Shown here in pieces: positions 25,924 through 34,619 of a stretch of 64,000 nucleotides of DNA; position 1 is the stretch's first letter; each line of letters starts with the position of its first letter. The notes beneath the pieces are model-generated. The model was not told where the DNA came from and ran no database searches. It saw nothing but the letters and a program-made list of their open reading frames with translations. The position numbers and the translations under genes are program-made. Source of the stretch: Actinomycetospora callitridis (lineage in GTDB: Bacteria; Actinomycetota; Actinomycetes; Mycobacteriales; Pseudonocardiaceae); NCBI RefSeq assembly GCF_028737265.1, contig NZ_JAQZAK010000002.1, positions 496,001 to 560,000 on the forward strand, written 5' to 3'.

Positions 25924-25965
25924 CGTGAGCGAAGTTCCCGGCTATAGCCGGGAACTTCGCTCACG
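25924..25965. terminator. 42-bp perfect palindrome between convergent genes, overlapping one stop codon
   Basis: A perfectly self-complementary sequence centred at 25944/25945 (core GGCTATAGCC). It begins two bases after the stop of the plus-strand gene at 25268. On the other strand it encodes the last residues RERSSRL and the TAG stop of the peptidase gene. Such an element would form a strong hairpin in either transcript and act as a bidirectional terminator, although no T tract follows. Confidence 0.9.
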
Positions 25966-27039
25966 TGGGCGGCGGCGACGGACGATGCCGGCGGCGGCGA
26001 GCAGGGCGGAGACGCCGGCGGTCGCGACCGCGACGTCGCGCAGCACGATCGGCAGGAGCACCACGCCGGTCGAGCCCGCCGAGAGCAGGCCGCGGCCGTC
26101 GCCGATCGCGGGCTTCGACACGTCCGTCGGCGAGGTACCGGACGCCGCGTCCGGACGGTCCCCGGGCGGGAGCCGGTGCTCCGGGGCGTTGTCGGCGGGC
26201 GCGGTCTGCGGCGGGGCGGTGTCGGTCACGAGCATCTCGTGGCCCGAGTCCGACCACGCGTCCTCGAAGGTCTCCCGCGGCACCACCGAGATCGCGCCGC
26301 TCGGGTCGCCGGGGTCGGCGAGGTACACGTTCTCGTCGTCGATCCCCGTCACCACGACGGCGTGGTTCGCGTCGGAGCCGCCGTCGGAGGGGTCGTCCTC
26401 CGCGCCGTACCAGACCTCGTCGGAGTCGACGTAGGCGATGATGTCGCGATCCCGGTCGAGCAGGAGCTCGAGGTCCTTCAGGCTCCCGTGCGTGGTGGTC
26501 GCGGGGATGCCGTAGCTCTCGAGCAGTGCCTCGCCGTCCGACGACGTCATGCCCGACGCGTCGTCCGGGGCCCCGTCGCCGTCGGTGTCGGTGGTGGTGA
26601 GCCAGCCGTGCTCGACCGCGCGGGCCACGACCTCGCCCTCGCCGACGTTGGTGCGCTGCCACTCGCCCACGACCTGCGCGACCGCCGCCGGCACGCAGTA
26701 GCCGTTGACCGACTGCGCGTACCAGTACGACGAGGCCTGCTCGGGGTCGCCGTGCATGCCGTGGTCCTCGCGGGCCGCCGAGGCGTCCGCGGGCAGGGCC
26801 CCGTCCCGGAAGTTGTCCTCGTGGCGGTACCAGTCGGTCGACCGGCCGCCGTCGGAGACCGGGTGGACCTCGTCGTCGGCGACCAGCCCGTCGCCGTCCG
26901 CGTCGGTCCACGCGAGGTCGAGCACGCCGTCGCCGTCGGTGTCCACCGCCGTGACGTCGACCAGCCCGTCGCCGTCGAGGTCGGTGAAGACGTCGCCGGG
27001 CTCGTCCTGCACGGCCGGGTGTCCCGCGTCGAAGTCCAC
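25942..27039 (-). CDS. C39-like cysteine peptidase with calcium-loop repeats and C-terminal membrane anchor
   Basis: A 365-residue protein. The N-terminal 60 residues hold several DxDxDG calcium-binding loops (DLDGDGLVDV, DTDGDGVLDL, DADGDGLVAD), with another at about residue 148 (DTDGDGAPDD). A papain-fold/C39-like domain follows: Cys in NGYCVPAAVAQVVGEW, His in SDANHAVVVTGIDDENVYLADPGDPSG, with Asp in the last segment. A membrane helix and Arg-rich tail end the protein (about 320-360). No signal peptide is seen at the GTG start, which is odd for a calcium-loop protein; the true start may lie elsewhere or export may be non-classical. The final seven residues are encoded by the palindrome at 25924-25965. 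Confidence 0.75.
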   Translation of the reverse strand: MDFDAGHPAVQDEPGDVFTDLDGDGLVDVTAVDTDGDGVLDLAWTDADGDGLVADDEVHPVSDGGRSTDWYRHEDNFRDGALPADASAAREDHGMHGDPEQASSYWYAQSVNGYCVPAAVAQVVGEWQRTNVGEGEVVARAVEHGWLTTTDTDGDGAPDDASGMTSSDGEALLESYGIPATTTHGSLKDLELLLDRDRDIIAYVDSDEVWYGAEDDPSDGGSDANHAVVVTGIDDENVYLADPGDPSGAISVVPRETFEDAWSDSGHEMLVTDTAPPQTAPADNAPEHRLPPGDRPDAASGTSPTDVSKPAIGDGRGLLSAGSTGVVLLPIVLRDVAVATAGVSALLAAAGIVRRRRPRERSSRL

Positions 27040-27102
27040 GCCGCTCCGACGTCGCCGGGAGGGCGGGATGTTCCGGGCCGGGTTCTCAGGGCTTGGGGGC
27101 CC

Positions 27103-27267
27103 TCAGGCCTGCGTGATGAGCGAGTCGGTGCGGATCGCCGAGATGTGCCGGTCGCGGGCGGTGCGACGGGCACGGTCCGACGCCTGGTTCTGCGCGACGC
27201 TGACGCCCAGCAGGGCACCGGTCACGAAGAACACGCCGATGACGACCACGGCCACGATGACGAACAT
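27103..27267 (-). CDS. Small single-pass membrane protein
   Basis: A 54-residue protein: MFVIVAVVVIGVFFVTGALL forms a membrane helix at the very N-terminus, followed by a charged tail (SDRARRTARDRHISAIRTDS). The ATG has a strong GAGGAGAG ribosome binding site, which is the main argument that this short frame is real. It sits between the peptidase and the acidic mini-protein. Function unknown. Confidence 0.65.
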   Translation of the reverse strand: MFVIVAVVVIGVFFVTGALLGVSVAQNQASDRARRTARDRHISAIRTDSLITQA

Positions 27268-27469
27268 CCGTCTCTCCTCTTCGAGAGCGCCGGGAACGTC
27301 CCGGCACTCACGGATCCAGACGGCTGTCCCCCGTCGTGGTTGGCGGACGGCGCCCGTCGGCAACGTCACGGGCGTCGTCTCCCGCGCCGGACGCAACCTC
27401 CGCGCCGTCACGCGCCCGTGACACGCGAGCGGGCGTCGCGGGGGTGGGACGGGGGTACGCAGCCCGGTG

Positions 27470-27631
27470 ATGAGCAGCGACCCGAAGGTCCCCACCGAGA
27501 AGAAGCCCGACGAGAAGAACCCCGACACGGCGCCCGACGCCGCCCCCGAGGAGGTCGAGCCGGCCTTCGACATCGACCTCGAGCCCGACGAGCAGGGCCT
27601 GGCCGGCTCGGGCGAGGAGCCCTCGGGCTGA
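27470..27631 (+). CDS. Small acidic protein
   Basis: A 53-residue, strongly acidic, lysine-containing frame (MSSDPKVPTEKKPDEKNPDT...; C-terminus EEVEPAFDIDLEPDEQGLAG). High third-position G/C and the biased composition suggest it is coding, and it ends 11 bases from the convergent acyltransferase stop. No ribosome binding site is obvious. Probably disordered; no function can be assigned. Confidence 0.45.
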   Translation: MSSDPKVPTEKKPDEKNPDTAPDAAPEEVEPAFDIDLEPDEQGLAGSGEEPSG

Positions 27632-27641
27632 CCGACCGGAC

Positions 27642-29678
27642 TCACCAGCCCAGGAGCCCCGGCAGCCGCCGGCTCACGGCGGTGGACAGCGTGCGGCTGT
27701 AGGAGGCCGTGAGGTGGTTGTCGTCGAGGTAGACGAGCACGTTGCCGATCTCGGGCGGGCAGGTCGTCGGGGTGCAGATCTCGTCGCTGAGGTCGAGGAA
27801 CCCGACGTTGTCCGGCACGCCGTCGAGGAGCGCGTACGGCGGGTCCGCGGCCAGGAGCTCCCCGCGGGGGATCTCGCAGTCGGGGGCACCGCGCCCCAGC
27901 GCCTCGAGACACTCCGCGGGGCGGTGGTCGAAGCGCGGGTTGTCGCGCACCGCGACGACGGGGACGCCGGCGGCGTCGAGGCGCTGCCAGGCGGCCACGA
28001 AGCCCTCCGGGGTCTGCTCGGTGAGCCCCTGGCGGACGTCGCGTGACGCGCTGACGACCACCGCGTCCGGCGGTGCGGCGGCGAGGTGCTCGATCGCGGC
28101 CTCGTTCCACTCGAGGCACGAGGCGTCGCCCGGGTCGGTCTCCGAGGCGGTCGAGAACGGGCAGCGCGCGCGGACGAGCGTGCGCACCTCCCAGTGCTGC
28201 TCCCGCGCGAGCGGCTCGAGGGCCGGGAGGATCTGCTGCATGTGGGAGTCGCCGACGAGGGTGACCCGGCGCTGCGGCTCGCCCTCGGCGCGGACCGGCA
28301 CGCACTCCTCGAGCACGGGGTGGTCGGCCACCGGGGCGCATCCGTCCCGGTAGTCCGCCCAGTCGTCCTGCAGCCGCGCCAGCGACGGCTCCACCGGCGC
28401 GGCGGGGTCGCCGTCGACGACGTGGTCGGCCGACAGCGCCCCGGGATCCAGGGCCAGGGCGCCCGGGTGGGAGGGGTCGCCGAGGGCGACGGGCGCGCCC
28501 GCACCGGCCGCCGCGACGGCCGACCACACGCCGAGCGCGACCAGCGCCGGGACCAGGCAGGCCGCCACGAGCGCGGGCGCCCGCACCCGGCCCAGCCGCG
28601 CGAGCGAGACCCCGCGCAGCGGCTCCTCGAGGAGGTGGTGGGTGGCGATCGCGAGCGCCACCGACACCGCGACGACCACCATCCCGCCGAGCGGCCCCGC
28701 GCTCGGGAGCCCGGCGAGCACCAGGAACACGACGAGCACCGGCCAGTGCCACAGGTAGAGCGGGAAGCTGATCTTTCCGAGGTACTGGGCGGCGCGCGTG
28801 GAGAGCAGCCGGTCGGCACCCCCGGCGCGGCCCGCCACGATGATCGCGACCGCGGACAGCACCGGCCACAGCGCGAGGTGGCCGGGGAAGGCGGCGCCGA
28901 CGTCGAGGACCGCGCCGCACGTCACGAGGCCGGCGACGCCGACCCAGCCGAGCACGGCGCGGGCGGCCTTCCCCAGACGCACCCGGTCGATCACGAGGGC
29001 GAGGACGCCGCCGAGGGCGAACTCCCAGATGCGCGTGCGGGCGTCGAAGTAGGCGAAGGCCTGGTCGGACGCGGTGGCAGTCACCGAGTGCACGAAGGAC
29101 GCGAGCGCGACGGCGGCGAGGGCCGCGAGCAGCGCGGCGCGCACGTCGGCACCCCGGAACCGGGCCCACCGCGCCACGGCGAGCACCAGCAGCGGGGCCA
29201 GCAGGTAGAACTGCGCCTGGATCGACAGCGACCAGAAGTGCTGGGCGACGCTCGCGGCGCCGTTGTCGGCGTAGTAGTCGACCGAGTCCAGCGCGAGGCG
29301 CCAGTTCTCGACGAAGAACGCCGAGGCCAGCAGCTCGTGCAGGTTGCGCGACCACGTCGAGGCCGGGAGCAGCACGGCCGCGACCGCCGTGCTCACGGCG
29401 AGGACCAGCCCGGCGGTGGGGACCAGCCGCCAGAACAGCCGGGTCCAGGTGGTGGCGAGCGCGACCCGCTCGCCCCGGATCGCGCTGCGCGCGGTCATCC
29501 CGAGGATGAAGAAGCCCGAGAGCAGGAAGAAGACGTCGACGCCGCCGGAGACGCGCCCGATCCAGACGTGGTAGACGACGACGAGGACGGCGGCGAGACC
29601 CCGCAGCCCCTCGATCTCGGGACGGCGCGCGCTGCGGGTCGTGCCCGGCGCGCGATCGACGGTCTCGAGACCCGCCAC
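27642..29678 (-). CDS. OafA/YrhL-type acyltransferase with SGNH domain
   Basis: A 678-residue protein with the acyltransferase-3 membrane domain (about residues 18-380; opening RRPEIEGLRGLAAVLVVVYHVWIGRVSGGVDVFFLLSGFF, where the conserved His lies in VVYHVW) and a C-terminal SGNH hydrolase-like domain (about 430-670; GDSHMQQILPAL with nucleophilic Ser, and DDNHLTASYSRTL with the Asp-x-x-His-like dyad). This two-part design O-acetylates envelope glycans such as peptidoglycan or polysaccharides. It is divergent from a TetR regulator, which probably controls it. Confidence 0.9.
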   Translation of the reverse strand: MAGLETVDRAPGTTRSARRPEIEGLRGLAAVLVVVYHVWIGRVSGGVDVFFLLSGFFILGMTARSAIRGERVALATTWTRLFWRLVPTAGLVLAVSTAVAAVLLPASTWSRNLHELLASAFFVENWRLALDSVDYYADNGAASVAQHFWSLSIQAQFYLLAPLLVLAVARWARFRGADVRAALLAALAAVALASFVHSVTATASDQAFAYFDARTRIWEFALGGVLALVIDRVRLGKAARAVLGWVGVAGLVTCGAVLDVGAAFPGHLALWPVLSAVAIIVAGRAGGADRLLSTRAAQYLGKISFPLYLWHWPVLVVFLVLAGLPSAGPLGGMVVVAVSVALAIATHHLLEEPLRGVSLARLGRVRAPALVAACLVPALVALGVWSAVAAAGAGAPVALGDPSHPGALALDPGALSADHVVDGDPAAPVEPSLARLQDDWADYRDGCAPVADHPVLEECVPVRAEGEPQRRVTLVGDSHMQQILPALEPLAREQHWEVRTLVRARCPFSTASETDPGDASCLEWNEAAIEHLAAAPPDAVVVSASRDVRQGLTEQTPEGFVAAWQRLDAAGVPVVAVRDNPRFDHRPAECLEALGRGAPDCEIPRGELLAADPPYALLDGVPDNVGFLDLSDEICTPTTCPPEIGNVLVYLDDNHLTASYSRTLSTAVSRRLPGLLGW

Positions 29679-29802
29679 TCGTGCTCCCCCTCGTCCTCAC
29701 CCCGTCACACCCTGCGGCAGCCCGCTCGCTGCCGGTGACCAGCCTCCCGCACGGCCCGTGAGGTGCGGATGCCGGGCCGGGGCACGTGCTCTACTGGGCG
29801 CG

Positions 29803-30393
29803 ATGGACACCGCGGAGATGCCCAGACGCACCCGCAAGCGGCACGAGCGCCACGACCGCGTCTTCGAGGCCGCGGTGGCGCTGATCGTCGAGAAGGGCTT
29901 CGACGAGACCTCGATGAACGACGTCGCCGCCCGCTCGGGCCTCTCGCGGACCACGGTGTTCAACCACTTCCCCCGCAAGATGGCGTTCCTCGACGAGTGG
30001 GCCCTGCGGCGGCGCGAGCGCGCGGCCTCGTCGTTCGCGCACGATCCCGCGGCCCCGCTGCCGCTGCGCGAGGTCCTCGGCCGCTACCTCGCGGCCCTGG
30101 CCGACCTCAACGTCGAGACCCGGCGCGAGACGGTCGCCCTGATGCCCCCGCGGCTGCGTCACACCGACTGGCTGGTGAGCCATCCCCTCGGGCGCGACCT
30201 CGCCGAGTTCGTCATCGACTCGGGCGTCGCCCTGCGCCCCCACGCCGGCCCGGACCAGATCGGCCGGATGCTGGCGCTCGGCTACTTCTCGGCCGTGATC
30301 CGCTGGATCGACGTCGAGCCCGCGCCGTTCGACCTCGCCACCGAGCTCTCCGACCTGCTCGAGACCGTGCTCGCGGGCGCCCTCGCCGAGTGA
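29803..30393 (+). CDS. TetR-family transcriptional regulator
   Basis: A 196-residue TetR protein. The DNA-binding domain covers about residues 12-62: ALIVEKGFDETSMNDVAARSGLSRTTVFNHFPRKMAFLDEW. The C-terminal helices form the ligand pocket. It lies 124 bases from the divergent OafA-type acyltransferase start, the usual arrangement for TetR and its target. The ATG is preceded at seven bases by CTCTACT, a weak -10-like box consistent with a leaderless message. Confidence 0.9.
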   Translation: MDTAEMPRRTRKRHERHDRVFEAAVALIVEKGFDETSMNDVAARSGLSRTTVFNHFPRKMAFLDEWALRRRERAASSFAHDPAAPLPLREVLGRYLAALADLNVETRRETVALMPPRLRHTDWLVSHPLGRDLAEFVIDSGVALRPHAGPDQIGRMLALGYFSAVIRWIDVEPAPFDLATELSDLLETVLAGALAE

Positions 30394-30433
30394 TCGCCTC
30401 GCCGGATGATCAACGAGGCACCACACTGATCGG

Positions 30434-31948
30434 GTGAGCGTGCCGCGGCGTCTCGTCGTCTCCTGCGACGGCACCTGGAACACCGCCACCGACGACACCA
30501 ACGTCGCGCGCCTCCACGCACGGCTCGCGACCGCCGACGACCAGCTGCCGCGCTACTTCCCGGGCGTCGGCACCGACGGCGGGCCGGTCCGCCGGGTGCT
30601 CGACGGGGCGCTCGGGACCGACCTCGGCGAGCACGTCCGCGAGGTCTACCGCTGGCTGGCCGAGACGTTCCGGCCCGGCGACGAGCTCGTGCTCCTCGGC
30701 TTCAGCCGCGGGGCGTTCACCGTGCGCAGCACCGTGGGGATGCTCGCGCAGTGCGGGCTGGTGACCTTCACCCCCGACCAGGACGACGCGGCGCGCACCG
30801 CGGTCGTCGCGCGTGTGTTCACCGAGGGCTACCGGGCCGAGGGCGACCTGTCCGGCGCCGGGCTCGCCTTCCACCCCGGCTTCGGCCCCGACGACAGGGC
30901 CCCCGTCGCCTTCCTCGGCGTGTGGGACACGGTCGGCGCGTTGGGGATCCCGCGCACGTTCGGGCTGCTCTCGGGCCTGACCGGCCGGGCCGGCGTCGCG
31001 TTCCACGACCTCGAGCTGGCCCCGGACGTCCGGCACGCCCGCCAGGGGCTGGCGGCCGACGAGCGGCGCGGGCCGTACGTGCCCTCGGCGTGGCCGACGC
31101 CGCCGGCCGGTCGGCACGCGTCCTTCGCCCAGGTCTGGTTCCCCGGCGGACACGGTGACGTCGGCGGCGGCAAGCCCGGGACCGGGCTGTCCGACGGCGC
31201 GCTGCGCTGGATGGTCGAGGAGCTCGACGCCACGGTCGCCCCGCGCTGGCGCGAGGACGTCCCACCGCTGCCCCCGGGCCGGCCGTGCGCGGACCTCGAC
31301 GACGGCGTCGACGGCGTGTGGCGCGTGCTGAGCCCCCGCCCGCGCGCCGTCCCGCGGATCGTCGAGGGCGCGCCGGACGTGCACGCCTCGGCCGTCGCCC
31401 GCCGGCAGTGTCATCTCCTGGGCGATCTCGTCCCGCCGTACCGCCCGGGGCGCGTGCTCGAGCCCGGCGAGACGGCCGAGGTCACGGTCGAGGCGGCCGA
31501 GCCGTGGGTGGAGACCGGGCTCTACGTGGTGCCGGGGCGCTACGCGCTGGCGGTGTCCGGTCGCTGGCGCGACCACCTCGTCGCCTCCCCCGGCACCGGG
31601 GCGTCCCCCTGGCCGGTCACCTCGTGGCCCGCCTACGGGGTGGGGACCGCGCTCGACGGGGTGCGCCGCCTGATCGAGCGCGTCACCGGCAACCCCCGCA
31701 GCGACGTCGTCGGCAGCCGGCGGGTCCCCGAGGCGCGGTGGCTCGAGCTCGTCGTCACGGTGGCCGACGACGTCGTGGACGTCGACGGCACGGTGCGCGA
31801 GGGCACGACCCTGCCGATCGGACCCACCGGCGGGCGCGAGCTCGTCGTGGGCCGCGGCGGCTACCTCTACGCCTTCGCCAACGACGCGTGGACCGGCTAC
31901 CTCTCCAACGCCGGCGCGGTGACCCTGTGGGTGACGCGCCTCCCCTGA
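30434..31948 (+). CDS. DUF2235 alpha/beta hydrolase (Tle1-like phospholipase fold)
   Basis: A 504-residue protein. The first 300 residues are a DUF2235 domain: opening RRLVVSCDGTWNTATDDTNVARL, nucleophile elbow LLGFSRGAF (Ser91), and VWFPGGHGDVGGGKP with the likely catalytic His/Asp region. The rest resembles a beta-rich accessory domain ending GRELVVGRGGYLYAFANDAW, reminiscent of PA-IL-like carbohydrate-binding folds. DUF2235 proteins are lipases or phospholipases, sometimes type VI effectors, but no secretion genes are nearby. Start GTG; a signal peptide is not visible. Confidence 0.85.
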   Translation: MSVPRRLVVSCDGTWNTATDDTNVARLHARLATADDQLPRYFPGVGTDGGPVRRVLDGALGTDLGEHVREVYRWLAETFRPGDELVLLGFSRGAFTVRSTVGMLAQCGLVTFTPDQDDAARTAVVARVFTEGYRAEGDLSGAGLAFHPGFGPDDRAPVAFLGVWDTVGALGIPRTFGLLSGLTGRAGVAFHDLELAPDVRHARQGLAADERRGPYVPSAWPTPPAGRHASFAQVWFPGGHGDVGGGKPGTGLSDGALRWMVEELDATVAPRWREDVPPLPPGRPCADLDDGVDGVWRVLSPRPRAVPRIVEGAPDVHASAVARRQCHLLGDLVPPYRPGRVLEPGETAEVTVEAAEPWVETGLYVVPGRYALAVSGRWRDHLVASPGTGASPWPVTSWPAYGVGTALDGVRRLIERVTGNPRSDVVGSRRVPEARWLELVVTVADDVVDVDGTVREGTTLPIGPTGGRELVVGRGGYLYAFANDAWTGYLSNAGAVTLWVTRLP

Positions 31949-32149
31949 CGAGGGCCTCCACCGGCCGTGGAGACATGTCGCGCTGCGGTTGTCCCTCGTC
32001 CGAGTGAGTCCGTGACACGACCGTTATCGAGTCGTGACCTCACTCGTTGTCCTGCTCATGGGAACGCAGCGTCACGTTCCCCGAGGCACGCGGGGCTCGC
32101 CCTCGTGCGCCGCCAACCGCTTCCCACCTGACGCGAGGGGTTCTTCCGT

Positions 32150-32674
32150 ATGGGCATGCACTCTGCTCGCCGCACCGGCTCGATGACGGCCGTCGCCGGT
32201 CGCGGGCTGTTCACCGCCACCGCCGCGTTCGCCCTGATCGGCGGCGGTACCGGGATGGCGTTCGCCGGCGAGGCGCCCTCGTCCCACGGCCACGAGAGCT
32301 CGCACGGCGAGGCCGAGCACGGCAGCGAGCACCAGGACGACTGCGAGATCCCGATCGTCGACCCGGCGAACGAGCAGCTCGACGCCACCGTCAACGGCGC
32401 CACGGGCAACGCCACCGCCCGGGCCCTCGAGGCCGGCAACGAGGCCGTCGCCCCGGTGCACGACGCGGTCTGCCCGCCGGCGAGCGAGATCCTCGGCCAG
32501 CTCCCGTCCGCCGGTGACGAGGAGGAGGACGAGGAGGCCACCGAGCAGGCGACCTCGGAGGCGACCTCCGAGGAGTCCGAGGCCACCTCCGAGGTGTCCG
32601 AGCACTCCGCGTCCTCGGCCACCCCGGCGCCCACGGTCACCGACATCCCGGCCATGGTGCCCGCCGCGTCCTGA
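32150..32674 (+). CDS. Secreted acidic protein of unknown function
   Basis: A 174-residue exported protein. Signal peptide about 1-39 (GRGLFTATAAFALIGGGTGMAFA, cleavage after AFA). The mature part is histidine- and glutamate-rich at first (SSHGHESSHGEAEHGSEHQDD), with a central region containing two cysteines (DDCEIPIVD and HDAVCPPASEIL), then an acidic Ser/Thr/Glu tail. The His/Asp cluster might bind metal, which is inference. It ends just before a strong terminator. Confidence 0.72.
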   Translation: MGMHSARRTGSMTAVAGRGLFTATAAFALIGGGTGMAFAGEAPSSHGHESSHGEAEHGSEHQDDCEIPIVDPANEQLDATVNGATGNATARALEAGNEAVAPVHDAVCPPASEILGQLPSAGDEEEDEEATEQATSEATSEESEATSEVSEHSASSATPAPTVTDIPAMVPAAS

Positions 32675-32694
32675 TCCAGGACGCCGCACAGCCC

Positions 32695-32733
32695 GCGGCC
32701 CCGGTGACGTCCCCGAAACGTCACCGGGGCCGC
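32695..32733. terminator. Bidirectional hairpin terminator
   Basis: A perfect 16-bp GC-rich stem with a 7-base loop (CCCCGAA) lies between the convergent stops at 32674 and 32756. It can serve transcripts of both strands. No U tract follows. Confidence 0.85.
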
Positions 32734-32755
32734 TTGCTGTCCGCCTCCGGCCGGG

Positions 32756-33562
32756 TCAGCCCGCCGGCAGGAGCGCTCCGATGTCGGTGACCTGGTCGGC
32801 GGGCGGCGGTGCCACCGTCACCGGCAGGCCGTGCTCGGTGAGGTCCACGGTGACCGTGGTCGAGGTCGCGGGACGGCCCGGGCGCTCGGGGGCCGTGGTG
32901 GTCTGGACGATGCGGCGCAGCAGTCCCTGCTCGTCGACCCAGCAGTCGGTCGGCAGGCGGTTCGTGCCGATCTGCGCGACGAGGCGGTCGATCGCCGGTC
33001 GCTGCGCCGGGTCCGCCGCCGCGGGGGTGGCGAGCAGGTCCACGGTCGCGGCGTAGTGCGTCGTGGGCGTCCCGTCCACCGGCTCCGGCCCCACCAGACG
33101 GGCCTCGGTGACGCCCTGCAGGGCGGCGACCTGCTGCAGCGGGTCGGTCGGCGTCCCCGCGAGCTGTGGCAGCGGGCCACCGAGCGTCGCGGCCGCCAGC
33201 CGGTCGAGCGCGATCGACGCCCACGGCCGCCCGCCGGGCACCAGGAGCGCGATCGTCGGCGGCACCTGCGCGTAGAGCTGCCCACCGACCAGCAGCACCC
33301 GCGTCCCGCCGCCGAGCAGGGGCACCGTGACCGTCGTGTCGGCGCTGCGCGCGACGAGGTCCGCGACGCCGCTGCCCGTCACCTCGGTGCCGGGCGTGCC
33401 CGGCGGGCCGGTGCGGGACGTGAACGCCACTCGCGCGGTGCGCTCCTCGTAGGTGCGGCCGACCGCGTCGCGGACCTCGGTGAGCGGATCCTCGCTGCCG
33501 CACCCCGCGACCAGCGCGAGCAGGAGCGCGAGGACGGCCAGGACCCCGGAGCGGCTCGCCAT
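32756..33562 (-). CDS. LppX/LprAFG-like lipoprotein
   Basis: A 268-residue lipoprotein. The lipobox is LVAGC with acylated Cys at about 21. The mature domain has the LppX/LprG pattern of strands with a hydrophobic cavity (GSGVADLVARSADTTVTVPLLGGGTRVLLVGGQLYAQVPP, later TTHYAATVDL and TTVTVDLTEHGLPVTVAPP). In mycobacteria these proteins carry lipids or lipoglycans across the periplasm. One Cys, in PTDCWVDEQGLL, remains in the mature part. Neighbours do not identify the cargo. Confidence 0.82.
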   Translation of the reverse strand: MASRSGVLAVLALLLALVAGCGSEDPLTEVRDAVGRTYEERTARVAFTSRTGPPGTPGTEVTGSGVADLVARSADTTVTVPLLGGGTRVLLVGGQLYAQVPPTIALLVPGGRPWASIALDRLAAATLGGPLPQLAGTPTDPLQQVAALQGVTEARLVGPEPVDGTPTTHYAATVDLLATPAAADPAQRPAIDRLVAQIGTNRLPTDCWVDEQGLLRRIVQTTTAPERPGRPATSTTVTVDLTEHGLPVTVAPPPADQVTDIGALLPAG

Positions 33563-33610
33563 CCGATCAGTATCGCTGTCCCGGCACCGTCTCTGGCCGT
33601 CGCACCGCGA

Positions 33611-33643
33611 CGGCCCCGACCCGCGAGGTGCGGGCCGGGGCCG
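33611..33643 (-). terminator. Hairpin terminator after the gene at 33705
   Basis: A 14-bp GC-rich stem with one internal mismatch and a five-base loop (GAGGT). Placed downstream of the minus-strand membrane-protein stop. Confidence 0.65.
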
Positions 33644-33704
33644 GGGCGGCGCTGGGGAGCGGGGCCTGTGGGGGATGTGACTGTGACAGCGGGGTGTGAC
33701 GAGG

Positions 33705-34619
33705 TCAGTGCAGGCTGCGGGTGCGGCGCGCGCGGGAGTTCTCCTCGAGGCGCTGGCGCCAGAGCTCCCAGGTGTCGGGGTCGATCGCCTGCCCGGCCGG
33801 CGGCGTGTGCGGCGTCCGCGGCGAGGGCAGGAGCGCCGGGCGGGCCGCCCGGACGTTGCCGGCCGGGAGGGCGGGCATGCTGCCGGTGAGCGGCTCCCAG
33901 GGCCAGGACTCGCGCACCGCCCGGGAGCGGTGGAAGCCGAGGCCCATGATCCAGCCGAAGATCAGGTGGCCGACGAGCGAGAGCGTCAGCGTCGTCGCCG
34001 TGACCGGGAACATCATGGTCTGCCCCTGCGGCGCGATCCAGACGGTGGCGATCAGGCCGGCCCACACGGGGAAGACCGAGAACGCCACGGCGGCCAGGAC
34101 CGCCACCCGGCGCGAGCACTTCTGCAGCCCCATCGCCGAGGCGATCGCGAAGAACGTGATGCCGATGCCGCCGCCGTCGCCGATGTAGCGCCAGAGGTAG
34201 CCGACGACCGCGCCGGAGGTCAGGTCGTCCGGGTCGCCGGTGATCCAGGTGCCCATCACCGGGATGAAGTCGGCCCACCAGCCGAAGACGTGGACGGTGG
34301 TCAGCCGGAAGCCGTCGTAGATCGCGCAGCCGACGACGCCCCAGAGCATGCCGTCGGCGACGACGCGATCACCCCGGTGCGGCGCGAGCACGGTGAGGGC
34401 GACGATCGCGGCGGCCAGGGGGATGACGAGGACCGGGGCCGAGTCCTGCATCCTGATGACGCCGAACACGTGGGCGGAGATCGCCAGCAGCGGCAGGGCC
34501 GCCAGCATCAGGTGGAGCCCGATCCGCAGCAGGCCGGCACCGTCGCGACCACGGGGGCCTGCCGTGGTGCCCGGACCCGACCCCGTGGCGGGGCGCTCCG
34601 GTGTGGTCGTCGTGTTCAT
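33705..34619 (-). CDS. Multi-pass membrane protein of unknown function
   Basis: A 304-residue protein with about seven membrane helices, among them LMLAALPLLAISAHVFGVI, APVLVIPLAAAIVALTVL, GGGIGITFFAIASAMGL, VAVLAAVAFSVFPVWAGLIATVW and TATTLTLSLVGHLIFGWIMGLGFH. The last 60 residues are cytoplasmic and basic. Transcribed alone; a -10-like TAGCGT lies about eight bases before the ATG. Histidines within the helices might bind a cofactor, but no known family motif is evident. Confidence 0.75.
   Translation of the reverse strand: MNTTTTPERPATGSGPGTTAGPRGRDGAGLLRIGLHLMLAALPLLAISAHVFGVIRMQDSAPVLVIPLAAAIVALTVLAPHRGDRVVADGMLWGVVGCAIYDGFRLTTVHVFGWWADFIPVMGTWITGDPDDLTSGAVVGYLWRYIGDGGGIGITFFAIASAMGLQKCSRRVAVLAAVAFSVFPVWAGLIATVWIAPQGQTMMFPVTATTLTLSLVGHLIFGWIMGLGFHRSRAVRESWPWEPLTGSMPALPAGNVRAARPALLPSPRTPHTPPAGQAIDPDTWELWRQRLEENSRARRTRSLH

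Noticed and set aside
30434..31948. Type VI secretion effector
   Set aside because: DUF2235 is shared with Tle1 effectors, but no VgrG, PAAR, immunity protein or secretion genes are present and the organism appears monoderm.
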